Assembly: GCA_002480085.1 (NCBI GenBank)
Contig: DKPJ01000016.1
Span: forward strand, 62,001-126,000
Direction: 5' to 3'
Length of the DNA stretch: 64,000 bases
Source of the DNA: Enterobacteriaceae bacterium UBA7338
Lineage (GTDB): Bacteria; Pseudomonadota; Gammaproteobacteria; Enterobacterales; Enterobacteriaceae
Below, piece after piece: positions 45,001 through 53,646 of the stretch (position 1 is the first letter of the stretch; every line of letters begins with the position of its first letter). The notes under the pieces are model-generated. The model was not told the origin of the DNA, ran no database searches, and saw nothing but the letters and a program-made list of their open reading frames with translations. A program made the position numbers and the translations under genes.

Positions 45001-45412
45001 CGTTAATCTCACGGGCACGCTCCTGCTCCTGCTGGGCCTGGCGCGTCTTTTCCAGCAGCTGGCTGCTGACCTGGAGGATCTCCTGGTTCAGCGCATCGGT
45101 GGAGATACCCGCCGGAACGGCTTTTGGCTCGTCGCGCAGGCTGCTGAACTGGGTGCGCAGCGTCTGGGAGAGTTTGGGGAAGTCGTCGATGACCTGCTGA
45201 TACTGTTTGGCGCGCTCGAGGGAGCCGCTACGCTCCTCAAGAGCGTTCAGCGCGGACTGGAGCGCCTCGACGGTCTCCGCCTGCTCTGGCGAGGCGGTGG
45301 CCGCTTTGGCCTGCTCCAGCTCCTGGGCGATCTGTTTAGCGTCGGGGATCGTCGCAGCGTACGCCCCCGCGCTGAGGCACCAGGCCATCAGAAATGCGAT
45401 AATCAGGCGCAC
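42080..45412 (-). CDS. mscM: Miniconductance mechanosensitive channel MscM
   Basis: 1110 residues (E. coli MscM/YjeP 1107). A signal peptide (CLSAGAYAATIP) is followed by a ~450-residue Gln/Ala/Leu-rich coiled-coil periplasmic domain. About eleven membrane segments follow, with the MscS-type pore helix and beta domain near the C-terminus (GLGFGLQEIFANFISGLIIL, RIGDTVTIRDLTGSVTKI). It opens on hypo-osmotic shock to release solutes. It lies 36 bp downstream of psd, in one operon as in E. coli. Confidence 0.97.
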   Translation of the reverse strand: MRLIIAFLMAWCLSAGAYAATIPDAKQIAQELEQAKAATASPEQAETVEALQSALNALEERSGSLERAKQYQQVIDDFPKLSQTLRTQFSSLRDEPKAVPAGISTDALNQEILQVSSQLLEKTRQAQQEQERAREINDSLSQLPQQQTDARRQLSEVERRIGTQTGTTALAQAQTLSAQATSARLKAQVDELELAQLSANNRQELARMRSELAQRQAQQLDTYLQALRNHLNSQRQREAEQALESTELLAENSANLPAGIVDQFKINRELSQALNQQAQRMDLVASQQRQATGQTLQVRQALNTLREQSQWLGVSNMLGDALRAQVARLPEMPKPQQLDTEMAQLRVHRMHYEDLLNKQPQLRQIRQADGQPLTAEQSRILEAQLRTQRELLTSLLQGGDTLILELTKLKVSNSQLEDALKEVNEATHRYLFWTADVSPMTLSWPIEIVQDLRRLISLDTVNQLGKATMMMLTSKETLLPLFAALILVGFSVYSRKHFTRFLERSSAKVGKVTQDHFWLTLRTVFWSILVASPLPVLWATLGYGLRSAWPYPLAVAIGDGVTATVPLLWVVMICATFARPTGLFVAHFGWPRSRVARGMRSYLMSIGLIVPLIMALIMFDNLNDREFSGSLGRLCFMLICGALAVVTLSLKRAGIPLYVDKTGSGDNMVNRMLWNLLLSAPLAAMLAAAVGYLATAQALLARLETSVAIWFLLLVVYHIIRRWMLIQRRRLAFDRARHRRAEILAQRARGEEEQAHSTSTEGAVEVDESELDLDAISAQSLRLVRSILMLIALLSVIVLWSEIHSAFGFLENISLWDVTSTVQGVESLEPITLGAVLIAILVFIITTQLVRHLPALLELALLQHLDLTPGTGYAITTITKYLLMLFGGLVGFSMIGIEWSKLQWLVAALGVGLGFGLQEIFANFISGLIILFEKPIRIGDTVTIRDLTGSVTKINTRATTISDWDRKEIIVPNKAFITEQFINWSLSDSVTRVVLTVPAPSDANSEEVTQLLYTAAERCTLVIDNPPPEVFLVDLQQGIQLFELRIYAAEMGHRMPLRHEIHQLILQGFREHGIDLPFPPFQMRLESLDGKRTARTLSSAGRSQRPSGSL

Positions 45413-45448
45413 GTTGCTCTACCTTTGTAAAATTGAACCTTAGTTGAA

Positions 45449-46414
45449 TCAGACCGGATCTTTGTTGTCGTCTACCAGCGGGCTGGCGTCGTGCTCGGCG
45501 TCAATCTCTTCCTGCGACAGCGGGGTAGGGGTGATGTCCGGCGCAACGGCCTCGGTAGAGTAGGCCAGCGGCTCGCCGATTTTGGTCACCGACAGGCTCT
45601 CTAACTGCTCCGCCAGCGCCACGCCGCCCGGTGCAAAGAGGTTGATCACCGTGGAGCCGAGCTTAAAGCGACCCATCTCCTGGCCCTTCAGCAGCGCCAC
45701 AGCACCTTCGCTTTCGCCTTCCGGCCACGTCCAGCGTTTGATAATGCCTTCGCGCGGCGGCGTGATAGTGCCCGCCCAGACGGTTTCGATGCTGCCAACG
45801 ATGGTCGCACCTACCAGAATCTGCGCCATCGGGCCAAACTCGGTGTCGAACACGCAGATCACGCGCTCGTTACGGGCAAACAGGTTCGGCACGTTGCGCG
45901 CGGTGAGATGGTTCACCGAGAAGAGATCCCCCGGCACGTAGATCATTTCGCGCAGGATGCCGTTGCACGGCATGTGCACGCGGTGATAGTCGCGCGGCGA
46001 CAGATAGGTGGTCGCGAAGCTGCCGTCACGGAACTTGTCCGCCAGCAGATAGTTACCGGCCAGCAGCGCTTCCAGGCTGTAGTGATGGCCTTTGGCCTGC
46101 AGCAGCTTGTCGTTTTCGATACGGCCAAGCTGGCTGATCACGCCGTCGGCAGGCATCACCAGCACGCTGGGGTCGGTATTCAGCGGGCGCACTTCGTCGC
46201 GCAGCGGGCGCACGAAAAAGTCATTAAAGGTGCGATAGCTGGCGGTATCCGGCTTCTGCGCCTCCTGCATATTGACCTTGTAGTATTTGACGAACAGGTC
46301 GATGACCAGCTTAGTCAGCCATCCCCCGCGTTTGCTTGCGCCCCAGCCCGCGAGGCGAGTGAGCCACAGTTTAGGCAGAATGTATTGAAGCGAAAGTTTA
46401 AATGAGTCTAACAA
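45449..46414 (-). CDS. psd: Phosphatidylserine decarboxylase proenzyme
   Basis: A TTG start at 46414 is chosen: GGAGG sits 5 nt before it and the product (321 residues) aligns with the first residues of E. coli Psd (322). The in-frame ATG 14 codons upstream has no such site. The self-cleavage motif LGST in FKLGSTVINLF gives the beta chain and a pyruvoyl-alpha chain. YHRVHMPCNG is the other conserved region. It makes phosphatidylethanolamine at the inner membrane. Confidence 0.97.
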   Translation of the reverse strand: MLDSFKLSLQYILPKLWLTRLAGWGASKRGGWLTKLVIDLFVKYYKVNMQEAQKPDTASYRTFNDFFVRPLRDEVRPLNTDPSVLVMPADGVISQLGRIENDKLLQAKGHHYSLEALLAGNYLLADKFRDGSFATTYLSPRDYHRVHMPCNGILREMIYVPGDLFSVNHLTARNVPNLFARNERVICVFDTEFGPMAQILVGATIVGSIETVWAGTITPPREGIIKRWTWPEGESEGAVALLKGQEMGRFKLGSTVINLFAPGGVALAEQLESLSVTKIGEPLAYSTEAVAPDITPTPLSQEEIDAEHDASPLVDDNKDPV

Positions 46415-46512
46415 GGTAGCCTCCAGGCTAGTTTTTTGGTCGTTCCTGATCCGCAACGCAGCGGCGGACCCTTAAAAAAAGGGGACGATTTTAGCGATGC
46501 TCAGCTTAATTG

Positions 46513-47565
46513 TCAGTCGTCGGATTCAGAAAAGCTTTTACGCGTTTTTACCTGCGTCATGCTCTCCAGAATGCGGTGATAGTTTTCAAACCGGGTCTCA
46601 GCAATCTCACCCCTGTCAACGGCTTCCCGGATCGCACAGCCGGGATCGCTGGCGTGTTTGCAGTCGCGGTACTTACAGTGGCCGAGATAGTCGTGAAATT
46701 CGACAAAGCCGCGGGTGATTTGTTCCGGCTCCAGGTGCCAGAGACCAAATTCACGCACGCCGGGGGAGTCGATCACATCTCCGCCGTGGGGGAAGTGATA
46801 GAGCCGCGCTGCCGTGGTGGTATGCTGGCCCAGGCCCGAGTTGTCAGAGACGTCGTTGGTCAGGATCTCCTCCTGAAGCCCCAGCAGGGCGTTCAGCAGG
46901 CTCGATTTGCCAACGCCGGACTGGCCAGCAAAGATGCTGATGCGATCGGTCAGCGCCTCTTCCAGCGGCTTTAAACCGTCCTGGGTATGGCTGGAGACCA
47001 TCAGCACGCGATAGCCAATCTCACGGTAGATATTCATCTGCTCGTTCACAAACGCCATGCTTTCATCGTCCAGCAGGTCGATCTTGTTGAGCACGATGAT
47101 CGGCTCCACGTCCAGCGTTTCACAGGCTACGAGATAGCGGTCGATGATGTTGAGCGACAGCTCCGGCAGGATCGCGGAGACAATAACGATCTGATCGATA
47201 TTGGCGGCGATGGGTTTTACCCCGTCGTAAAAATCGGGCCGGGTCAGCACCGACGTACGCTCATGCACCGCCTCAACGATGCCTTTCACGTTGATGCCTT
47301 CGGCGGCTGGTTTGCCCGGACGCCAGACCACCCGGTCACCGGTCACCAGCGAGCGGATGGTGCGGCGGATGTTGCAGCGGTGGACGTCGCCGTCGGCGGC
47401 TTCAACGTCGGCATGCATACCAAAACGGCTAATGACAATCCCTTCGGCGGTCTCGCCAAACAGGTTATCGTCGAAATCCGCCTTCTCCGTAGACGTTTTA
47501 AGCCGACGCTGGTGGTTTGCTTTCACACGGCGCTGCTGGCCTTTGGAGAGTTTATTTTTACTCAA
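46513..47565 (-). CDS. rsgA: Small-subunit biogenesis GTPase RsgA
   Basis: A TTG start at 47565 (AGGAG upstream) gives 350 residues beginning LSKNKLSKGQQRRVKANHQR, as in E. coli. It has an N-terminal OB domain, a circularly permuted GTPase (NKID before GQSGVGKSSL, then DSPGV) and a C-terminal zinc knuckle (CKYRDCKHASDPGC). It binds the 30S subunit and checks late maturation of the decoding site. It is divergent from orn. Confidence 0.97.
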   Translation of the reverse strand: MSKNKLSKGQQRRVKANHQRRLKTSTEKADFDDNLFGETAEGIVISRFGMHADVEAADGDVHRCNIRRTIRSLVTGDRVVWRPGKPAAEGINVKGIVEAVHERTSVLTRPDFYDGVKPIAANIDQIVIVSAILPELSLNIIDRYLVACETLDVEPIIVLNKIDLLDDESMAFVNEQMNIYREIGYRVLMVSSHTQDGLKPLEEALTDRISIFAGQSGVGKSSLLNALLGLQEEILTNDVSDNSGLGQHTTTAARLYHFPHGGDVIDSPGVREFGLWHLEPEQITRGFVEFHDYLGHCKYRDCKHASDPGCAIREAVDRGEIAETRFENYHRILESMTQVKTRKSFSESDD

Positions 47566-47659
47566 TCGTACTGACTCCTGGTCGCCCCTGGTGGGCAAAA
47601 CCTCTATGATAGATGCTAATTTAGATAATTATAGTCGTGCGAGATGGGTGGAAAATAGC

Positions 47660-48205
47660 ATGAGTGCAGATGAAAACAACCTGATTTGGATCGATCTTGA
47701 GATGACCGGGCTGGATCCCGAGCGCGATCGCATTATTGAGATCGCAACCCTGGTCACCGATGCCAACCTGAATATTCTGGCGGAAGGCCCGGTGATTGCC
47801 GTGCATCAGTCCGACGAACAGCTGGCGCTGATGGACGAGTGGAACGTGCGCACCCACACCGGCAGCGGGCTGGTGGAGCGGGTTAAGGCCAGCACCCAGG
47901 ACGATCGCGCCGCCGAGCTGGCGACCATCGCCTTCCTGAAGGAGTGGGTTCCGGCGGGGAAATCCCCTATCTGTGGCAACAGCATCGGCCAGGATCGTCG
48001 CTTCCTGTTTAAGTATATGCCGGAGCTGGAGGCCTACTTCCACTATCGCTATCTTGACGTCAGCACGCTGAAAGAGCTGGCTAAGCGCTGGAAGCCAGAG
48101 GTGCTGGATGGCCTGAAGAAGCAGAATACTCACCAGGCGCTGGATGATATCCGCGAGTCCGTGGCCGAGCTGGTCTACTATCGCGAAAACTTTATTAAGC
48201 TTTAA
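47660..48205 (+). CDS. orn: Oligoribonuclease
   Basis: 181 residues from the ATG at 47660, as in E. coli. It is a DEDDh 3'-5' exonuclease with WIDLEMTGLD, NSIGQDRRFL, YRYLDVST and HQALDDIRESV. It degrades 2-5-nt RNA and linear pGpG from c-di-GMP breakdown, so it completes the pathway of the GGDEF-EAL phosphodiesterase in this window. The longer open frame upstream lies antisense to rsgA and is not used. Confidence 0.97.
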   Translation: MSADENNLIWIDLEMTGLDPERDRIIEIATLVTDANLNILAEGPVIAVHQSDEQLALMDEWNVRTHTGSGLVERVKASTQDDRAAELATIAFLKEWVPAGKSPICGNSIGQDRRFLFKYMPELEAYFHYRYLDVSTLKELAKRWKPEVLDGLKKQNTHQALDDIRESVAELVYYRENFIKL

Positions 48206-48212
48206 GCAGGAT

Positions 48213-48240
48213 GCCCGGCGGCACAGGCTTGCCGGGCCTG
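48213..48240 (+). repeat. REP palindrome
   Basis: GCCCGGCGGC-ACAGGCTT-GCCGGGCCTG: REP-type hairpin after orn and before the glycine tRNA operon. Confidence 0.75.
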
Positions 48241-48326
48241 CGCTATTCGGCTCGATGCAAAAATGTGCAATGTGACGAATATTGCAGCGATTGAACTTAA
48301 TTTCGCAAAATTCGCTTTCAGGGGGG

Positions 48327-48354
48327 TTGCAGCTAAAAGGATTTCTCGTATAAT
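48327..48354 (+). promoter_or_regulatory. Promoter of the glycine tRNA operon
   Basis: TTGCAG (48327-48332) and a perfect TATAAT (48349-48354), 16 bp apart, are followed by GCGCCTCCC, a GC-rich discriminator typical of stringently controlled stable-RNA promoters. Confidence 0.9.
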
Positions 48355-48402
48355 GCGCCTCCCGTAACGATGAGAAATTAACGTTACGACAGCAACAAGT
48401 TT

Positions 48403-48478
<76 letters not shown>

Positions 48479-48555
48479 AAACGTGTTGTTAGCAGTACCA
48501 TCCAAATTCATTGGATTTTGGGTCGCAACAAGGCGGCTTGAAAGACGAAGAATAT
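48479..48555 (+). repeat. tRNA spacer derived from an ERIC element by internal deletion
   Basis: The 77-bp spacer keeps the ERIC left end (ACCATCC, GTCGCAACAAGGCGGC) and right end (GGCGGCTTGAAAGACGAAG) fused at GGCGGC, with the central hairpin missing. The next spacer has both ends with the full centre. Confidence 0.6.
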
Positions 48556-48631
<76 letters not shown>

Positions 48632-48788
48632 AAATTTGAAAGTATCGTAAGATACGGACCATCCTAATCACAGGATTTCAAGTTGCAGCAAGGCGGCAAC
48701 TGAACGAATCCTTGGGAGCTTACTGAAGTAAGTGACTAAGGTGAGTGAAGGCAGCCAACGCAGCGGCGGCTTGAAAGACGAAGATTAA
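48632..48788 (+). repeat. ERIC element between tRNA-Gly copies 2 and 3
   Basis: Contains GCAAGGCGGCAAC, the core hairpin CCTTGGGAGCTTACTGAAGT to GACTAAGG (48710-48741) and GGCAGCCAACGCAG. The base of the hairpin differs from consensus on both arms (CCTT with AAGG instead of CCCC with GGGG), so pairing is kept. It is transcribed inside the tRNA precursor. Confidence 0.88.
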
Positions 48789-48864
<76 letters not shown>

Positions 48865-48884
48865 AATTTTCTCTTCTGAATGAA

Positions 48885-49133
48885 TTATCCACAGCGCAAA
48901 CGCCTGCTGGCATCGTTTTATTTCCGTGTTGTCATATTCTTGTAAACAGAGTTATCCACAAGGGTACCACTATCTCCCCCTGCGCTTAAATGTTAACAAT
49001 GTAAATAATATCTCCATAATGATTTGATATTTAACGATTTAATATTATTTCAGAATGTTAATGCGATCGCTTGACGAATTTTTCCGTATTGAATCGCAAT
49101 AGATTTTTATTTTTATGCACACCCTGTGGAAAG
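48885..49133. promoter_or_regulatory. datA: datA-like DnaA-titration locus (DnaA boxes plus IHF site)
   Basis: About 270 bp without a gene between glyVXY and queG, the place of datA in E. coli. It holds perfect DnaA boxes TTATCCACA at 48885-48893 and 48952-48960, TTATGCACA at 49113-49121, and a weaker inverted box TGTGGAAAG at 49125-49133. A perfect IHF site (TATCAAATCATTA on the minus strand, 49017-49029) lies between the second and third. The middle is AT-rich. In E. coli datA with IHF promotes hydrolysis of DnaA-bound ATP and limits re-initiation. The identification combines motif and position. Confidence 0.8.
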
Positions 49134-49134
49134 C

Positions 49135-50274
49135 TTAGGCGTCCCGTGGAAGCCCTTTTTCGATCACCCTGACCAGCCTTAGCTTCTGCGGGAGCTGTAC
49201 CTCAACCACGCAGGCATTTCGCTTCTCAATCTGCTGCGCAATCGCCCACTCTATGTGCTCATCAAGAAGTGGGTGCTCACCCCGGCGTTGCTCCAGCGCC
49301 CGAATATTGGCCTCATCCCAGGGGGCATTGCCCAGCGCGACCGCCACATTACGCAGCCAGCGCAGGTGACCGATGCGGCGAATGGCTGAACCCTCCGTGA
49401 CCTTCAGAAAATGTGCCTCGCTCCAGCCAAACAGCGCGATCAGCTCCGGGGCGTGCAGCGCCTTACGCGGGCTAAAATCCTCTTCGTCAGTAAGCTGCGA
49501 AAAGCGGTTCCACGGGCAGATCAGCTGGCAGTCATCGCAGCCGTAGATGCGGTTGCCAATCAGCGGCCGGAACTCGGGTGGGATCGCGCCTTCCAGCTCA
49601 ATCGTCAGGTAGGAGATGCAGCGCCGGGCATCGACGGTATAGGGTTCAACGATGGCCCCGGTGGGGCAGATGGTCATGCAGGCCACGCACTTCCCGCAGT
49701 TCTCCTCAACCGGCTTGTCGATAGGCAGGGGGAGATCGATCAGCAGTTCGCCGAGGAAAAAGAACGAGCCAGCCTCACGGTTAAGGATAAGTGAGTGCTT
49801 ACCTGTCCACCCCAGGCCGGCTTTTTCCGCCAGTGGACGTTCAAGCAGCGGCGCAGAGTCAACAAAGGGTCTAAAATTCAGCGAAACGCAGTGCTGCTGG
49901 ATAGTTTCACCCAGTTTTTTAAGGCGGTTGCGCAGGAGCTTGTGGTAATCCCGGCCCAGCGCGTAGCGGCTAACGTAACCGAGCGCAGGATTTTTTAGCG
50001 TGCTGGCAAAGGCGGCATTGGCTGGCAGGTAGTTCATGCGCACGCTGATCACCCGCAGCGTGCCGGGTAGCAGCTCATGCGGCCGGGCGCGCATCATGCC
50101 ATGACGCGCCATCCATGCCATTTCGCCATGATACTGCTTATCCAGCCATGCCTGGAGTTTGGGTTCACTGGCGCTGAGATCGGTATCGGTAATGCCGACC
50201 TGTTGAAACCCCAGTTCGGTGCCCCACTGCTTAATGTTTTGCGCTAGCTGATTGAGATCGAGGGGCTGTGACAT
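49135..50274 (-). CDS. queG: Epoxyqueuosine reductase QueG
   Basis: 379 residues from the ATG at 50274, as in E. coli. It has an N-terminal cobalamin-binding domain and two ferredoxin-type clusters (CGKCVACMTICPTGAI and CDDCQLICPWNR), with the HEAT-like C-terminus. It performs the last step of queuosine synthesis, reducing epoxyqueuosine in tRNA. The start codon shares two bases with that of divergent nnr. Confidence 0.97.
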   Translation of the reverse strand: MSQPLDLNQLAQNIKQWGTELGFQQVGITDTDLSASEPKLQAWLDKQYHGEMAWMARHGMMRARPHELLPGTLRVISVRMNYLPANAAFASTLKNPALGYVSRYALGRDYHKLLRNRLKKLGETIQQHCVSLNFRPFVDSAPLLERPLAEKAGLGWTGKHSLILNREAGSFFFLGELLIDLPLPIDKPVEENCGKCVACMTICPTGAIVEPYTVDARRCISYLTIELEGAIPPEFRPLIGNRIYGCDDCQLICPWNRFSQLTDEEDFSPRKALHAPELIALFGWSEAHFLKVTEGSAIRRIGHLRWLRNVAVALGNAPWDEANIRALEQRRGEHPLLDEHIEWAIAQQIEKRNACVVEVQLPQKLRLVRVIEKGLPRDA

Positions 50275-51811
50275 GACGGACCATACGTTGAAAAGTAGAC
50301 TGAATAAAAACCGTACCACTATACCACACTCTGTCTGGCCTGCGCAGGCGCTGCGCGAGGCAGAAAAAGAGGCTGCGGATAGCTTAGGGGTTACGCTGTT
50401 TGAACTGATGCTGCGAGCCGGGGAGGCGGCGTTTAACGTCGCGCGCGCGGCGTATCCGCAGTCGCGCCGCTGGCTGATCCTCTGCGGCCACGGTAATAAC
50501 GGCGGCGACGGCTACGTGGTGGCAAGGCTGGCGAAGGCGGCGGGCATCGAGGTGACGCTGCTGGCGCTGGAGAGCGATAAGCCGCTGCCGGAAGAGGCGG
50601 AGCAGGCGCGTAACGGCTGGCTGAACGCCGCCGGAGAGATCCATGCTGCGGATAGCACCTGGCCGGAAGAGATCGACCTGATTATCGATGGCCTGCTGGG
50701 CACTGGCCTGACCGACGCCCCCCGTGAGCCAGCCGCGAGCCTTATTGCACGTGCCAATGCGCACGCCGCGCCGGTTATCGCTCTGGATATCCCCTCCGGA
50801 CTGAATGCCCAGACCGGTACTACCCCTGGCGCGGTAATTAATGCCGCGCATACGGTGACCTTTATCGCCCTCAAGCCTGGCCTGCTTACCGGAAAAGCTC
50901 GGGACGTTACCGGCACGCTTCACCATAACGCGCTGGGGCTGGAGGGGTGGCTGGCAGCGCAGGAGATCGCTATCCATCGTCTGGAGGCATCCCAGCTTGC
51001 GCAGTGGCTGCCGCCGCGCCGTCCTACATCGCATAAAGGCGATAATGGGCGGCTGGTGATTGTTGGCGGCGATCACGGCACCGCCGGGGCGATCCGTATG
51101 ACCGGGGAAGCGGCGCTGCGTGCGGGGGCCGGGCTGGTACGCGTGCTGACGCGCGTTGAGAATATCGCTCCGCTGATCGCCGCCCGGCCGGAGCTGATGG
51201 TGCATGAGCTAACGGAAAAGCTGCTGGAGGAGAGCCTTGAGTGGGCGGACGTGGTGGTGATTGGTCCCGGCCTTGGCCAACAGGCGTGGGGCAGAAAGGC
51301 GCTGCAAAAAATTGAGAATTTTCGTAAACCCATGCTGTGGGATGCGGACGCGCTGAACCTTCTGGCAATCAATCCCGATAAACGTCACAATCGCATAATC
51401 ACTCCGCACCCTGGCGAAGCTGCACGTTTGCTTAACTGTAGCGTTGCAGAAATTGAAAGCGATCGCTTACTTTCTGCCCAGCGTCTGGTAAAACGTTACG
51501 GTGGCGTGGTCGTACTCAAAGGCTCAGGCACTATTGTCGCGAGCGCAGACGACGAAATTGGCATCGTAGATGCCGGCAACGCCGGGATGGGCAGCGGAGG
51601 GATGGGAGACGTGCTCTCTGGCATTATTGGTGCCATGCTGGGGCAGAAGTTCTCTCTGTATGAGGCCGCCTGTGTGGGCTGTGTAGCGCACGGTGCGGCA
51701 GCTGACTACCGTGCGGCGCGTTACGGCACGCGCGGGATGCTGGCAACCGATCTTTTTTCTGCGCTGATGCGTGTTATTAACCCGGATGTGATTGACGTAG
51801 ACCATGATTAA
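50273..51811 (+). CDS. nnr: Bifunctional NAD(P)H-hydrate epimerase/ADP-dependent dehydratase
   Basis: 512 residues from the ATG at 50273 (GAGGGGCTGTGAC upstream); E. coli 515. N-terminal epimerase domain (CGHGNNGGDGYVVARLAK) and C-terminal ribokinase-fold dehydratase domain (TSHKGDNGRLVIVGG, GPGLGQ, DAGNAGMGSGGMGDVLSGI). It repairs NADH and NADPH hydrates. It overlaps tsaE by 8 bp (ATGATTAA), so the two are co-translated. Confidence 0.97.
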   Translation: MTDHTLKSRLNKNRTTIPHSVWPAQALREAEKEAADSLGVTLFELMLRAGEAAFNVARAAYPQSRRWLILCGHGNNGGDGYVVARLAKAAGIEVTLLALESDKPLPEEAEQARNGWLNAAGEIHAADSTWPEEIDLIIDGLLGTGLTDAPREPAASLIARANAHAAPVIALDIPSGLNAQTGTTPGAVINAAHTVTFIALKPGLLTGKARDVTGTLHHNALGLEGWLAAQEIAIHRLEASQLAQWLPPRRPTSHKGDNGRLVIVGGDHGTAGAIRMTGEAALRAGAGLVRVLTRVENIAPLIAARPELMVHELTEKLLEESLEWADVVVIGPGLGQQAWGRKALQKIENFRKPMLWDADALNLLAINPDKRHNRIITPHPGEAARLLNCSVAEIESDRLLSAQRLVKRYGGVVVLKGSGTIVASADDEIGIVDAGNAGMGSGGMGDVLSGIIGAMLGQKFSLYEAACVGCVAHGAAADYRAARYGTRGMLATDLFSALMRVINPDVIDVDHD

Positions 51812-52259
51812 TCGAGTGATCCCTCTGCCCGACGAGCAGGCAACCTTAACGCTGGGCGAACGTGTCGCGCAGGCCTGCAACGGCGCAACCGTCATCTACC
51901 TGTACGGTGATTTAGGCGCGGGTAAAACGACCTTGAGCCGGGGCTTCCTGCAGGCGCTGGGCCATCAGGGCAACGTGAAAAGCCCAACCTATACACTGGT
52001 TGAACCCTATACCCTCGATAAGCTGATGGTGTACCACTTTGACCTCTACCGCCTTGCCGATCCTGAAGAGCTGGAATTTATGGGCATTCGTGATTATTTT
52101 GCCAACGATGCCATCTGCCTCGTCGAGTGGCCGCAGCAGGGTTCGGGCGTGCTGCCCGATCCGGATATCGAAATCCATTTAGAATACCAGGCCCAGGGGC
52201 GTGAGGCGCGTATTGCAGCCGTATCCGCCGCGGGTGAGTCTTTACTGACGCGTTTGTAA
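51804..52259 (+). CDS. tsaE: tRNA t6A synthesis ATPase TsaE
   Basis: 151 residues (E. coli 153) with Walker A GDLGAGKTT and conserved SPTYTLVEPY and HFDLYRLADPEELE. It drives the TsaBDE cycle that makes t6A37 on ANN-decoding tRNAs. The stop codon lies in the first unit of a 14-bp triplicate repeat. Confidence 0.97.
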   Translation: MINRVIPLPDEQATLTLGERVAQACNGATVIYLYGDLGAGKTTLSRGFLQALGHQGNVKSPTYTLVEPYTLDKLMVYHFDLYRLADPEELEFMGIRDYFANDAICLVEWPQQGSGVLPDPDIEIHLEYQAQGREARIAAVSAAGESLLTRL

Positions 52260-52294
52260 CTATGCATTTGTAACTACACCTTTGTAACTACAGG
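52253..52294 (+). repeat. 14-bp tandem repeat, three copies, at the tsaE-amiB junction
   Basis: TTTGTAACTATGCA, TTTGTAACTACACC and TTTGTAACTACAGG follow each other without gaps. The first copy includes the tsaE stop codon; the last leads into the amiB ribosome-binding site. Confidence 0.9.
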
Positions 52295-52302
52295 ATGACG
52301 GG

Positions 52303-53637
52303 ATGATCAGTCGCGTAAAATGCTGGGCCCTGGCAGCGCTGGTCGCGCTAAGCGCGCAGGCCACCGCCGCCAGTCTGTCGGATATTCAGGTCTCCAATGG
52401 CGATGACCAGGCCCGTATCACGCTGAGTTTTATGGGCGATCCGGAGTACGCGTTTTCCCAGCAGGGCAAACGCAGCGTGGCGCTGGATATCAAACAGACC
52501 GGCATAATTCAGGGCCTGCCGCTGCAGTTCAGCGGCAACAACCTGGTAAAGAGCATTCGCTCCGGGACGCCAAAGGATAACCAGTCGCTGCGGCTGGTGG
52601 TCGATCTGACCGAAAACGGTAAAGCCCGGGCGGTAAAACAGCAGAATGGCGCAAGCTATACGGTGGTGTTTACCATTGATGCCGATGCGCCACCGCCACC
52701 CCCGCCACCGCCACCGGTAGTGGCGAAACGCGTCGAGACCCCGGCAGTTGCACCGCGACCTGCTGAGCCTGCGCGTAATCCGTTTAAAACCGAAAACGAC
52801 CGGGTAACCAGCGTCACCAGCAGCAACACCGTGACGCGTCCGGCCATGCGCGCCAGCTCTGCTTCGGGCGACAGGGTGATTATCGCGATTGACGCCGGAC
52901 ACGGCGGTCAGGATCCGGGCGCTATCGGCCCTGGCGGCACGCGAGAGAAAAACATCACCCTCTCCGTGGCGCGTAAGCTGCGTACGCTGCTGAATAGCGA
53001 TCCGATGTTTAAGGGCGTGCTGACCCGCGACGGAGACTACTTTATCTCAGTGATGGGCCGGTCTGACGTGGCGCGTAAACAAAACGCCAATTTCCTCGTC
53101 TCTATTCACGCCGACGCCGCGCCAAACCGCGACGCCACCGGCGCATCGGTATGGGTGCTCTCCAACCGCCGCGCCAACAGCGAGATGGCGAGCTGGCTGG
53201 AGCAGCATGAGAAGCAGTCCGAGCTGCTGGGCGGGGCGGGCGACGTGCTGGCGAACAGCCAGTCCGATCCCTACCTAAGCCAGGCGGTTCTCGATTTGCA
53301 GTTCGGCCATTCCCAGCGCGTCGGGTATGATGTCGCCACCAATATGCTCAGCCAGCTGTCACGTATCGGCTCGCTGCACAAGCGCCGCCCGGAACACGCC
53401 AGCCTTGGCGTGCTGCGTTCGCCGGATATCCCGTCGGTGCTGGTAGAGACCGGGTTTATCAGCAACCGCAGCGAAGAGCGCCTGCTGGACAGCGACGACT
53501 ATCAGCAGCAGCTGGCGGAAGCCATCTACGCTGGACTGCAGAGCTACTTCCAGGCACATCCGATGCAGTCATCGCCGCAGAGCGGTGGCGCGCAGACAGC
53601 CAGCGCCGGATCGCCGGGGAACAGCTTTATTAACTAA
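52303..53637 (+). CDS. amiB: N-acetylmuramoyl-L-alanine amidase AmiB
   Basis: 444 residues (E. coli 445). Signal peptide, then an AMIN domain (about 25-120), a Pro-rich linker including eight consecutive prolines, and the zinc amidase_3 domain (about 195-415): IAIDAGHGGQDPGAIG, TREKNITL, LVSIHADA, VLVETGFISN. It cleaves peptidoglycan at the septum and needs NlpD or EnvC activation. The proline run should make its translation EF-P dependent, which links it to the efp cluster in this window. mutL starts 9 bp later. Confidence 0.97.
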   Translation: MISRVKCWALAALVALSAQATAASLSDIQVSNGDDQARITLSFMGDPEYAFSQQGKRSVALDIKQTGIIQGLPLQFSGNNLVKSIRSGTPKDNQSLRLVVDLTENGKARAVKQQNGASYTVVFTIDADAPPPPPPPPPVVAKRVETPAVAPRPAEPARNPFKTENDRVTSVTSSNTVTRPAMRASSASGDRVIIAIDAGHGGQDPGAIGPGGTREKNITLSVARKLRTLLNSDPMFKGVLTRDGDYFISVMGRSDVARKQNANFLVSIHADAAPNRDATGASVWVLSNRRANSEMASWLEQHEKQSELLGGAGDVLANSQSDPYLSQAVLDLQFGHSQRVGYDVATNMLSQLSRIGSLHKRRPEHASLGVLRSPDIPSVLVETGFISNRSEERLLDSDDYQQQLAEAIYAGLQSYFQAHPMQSSPQSGGAQTASAGSPGNSFIN

Positions 53638-53646
53638 GGAGATTTC

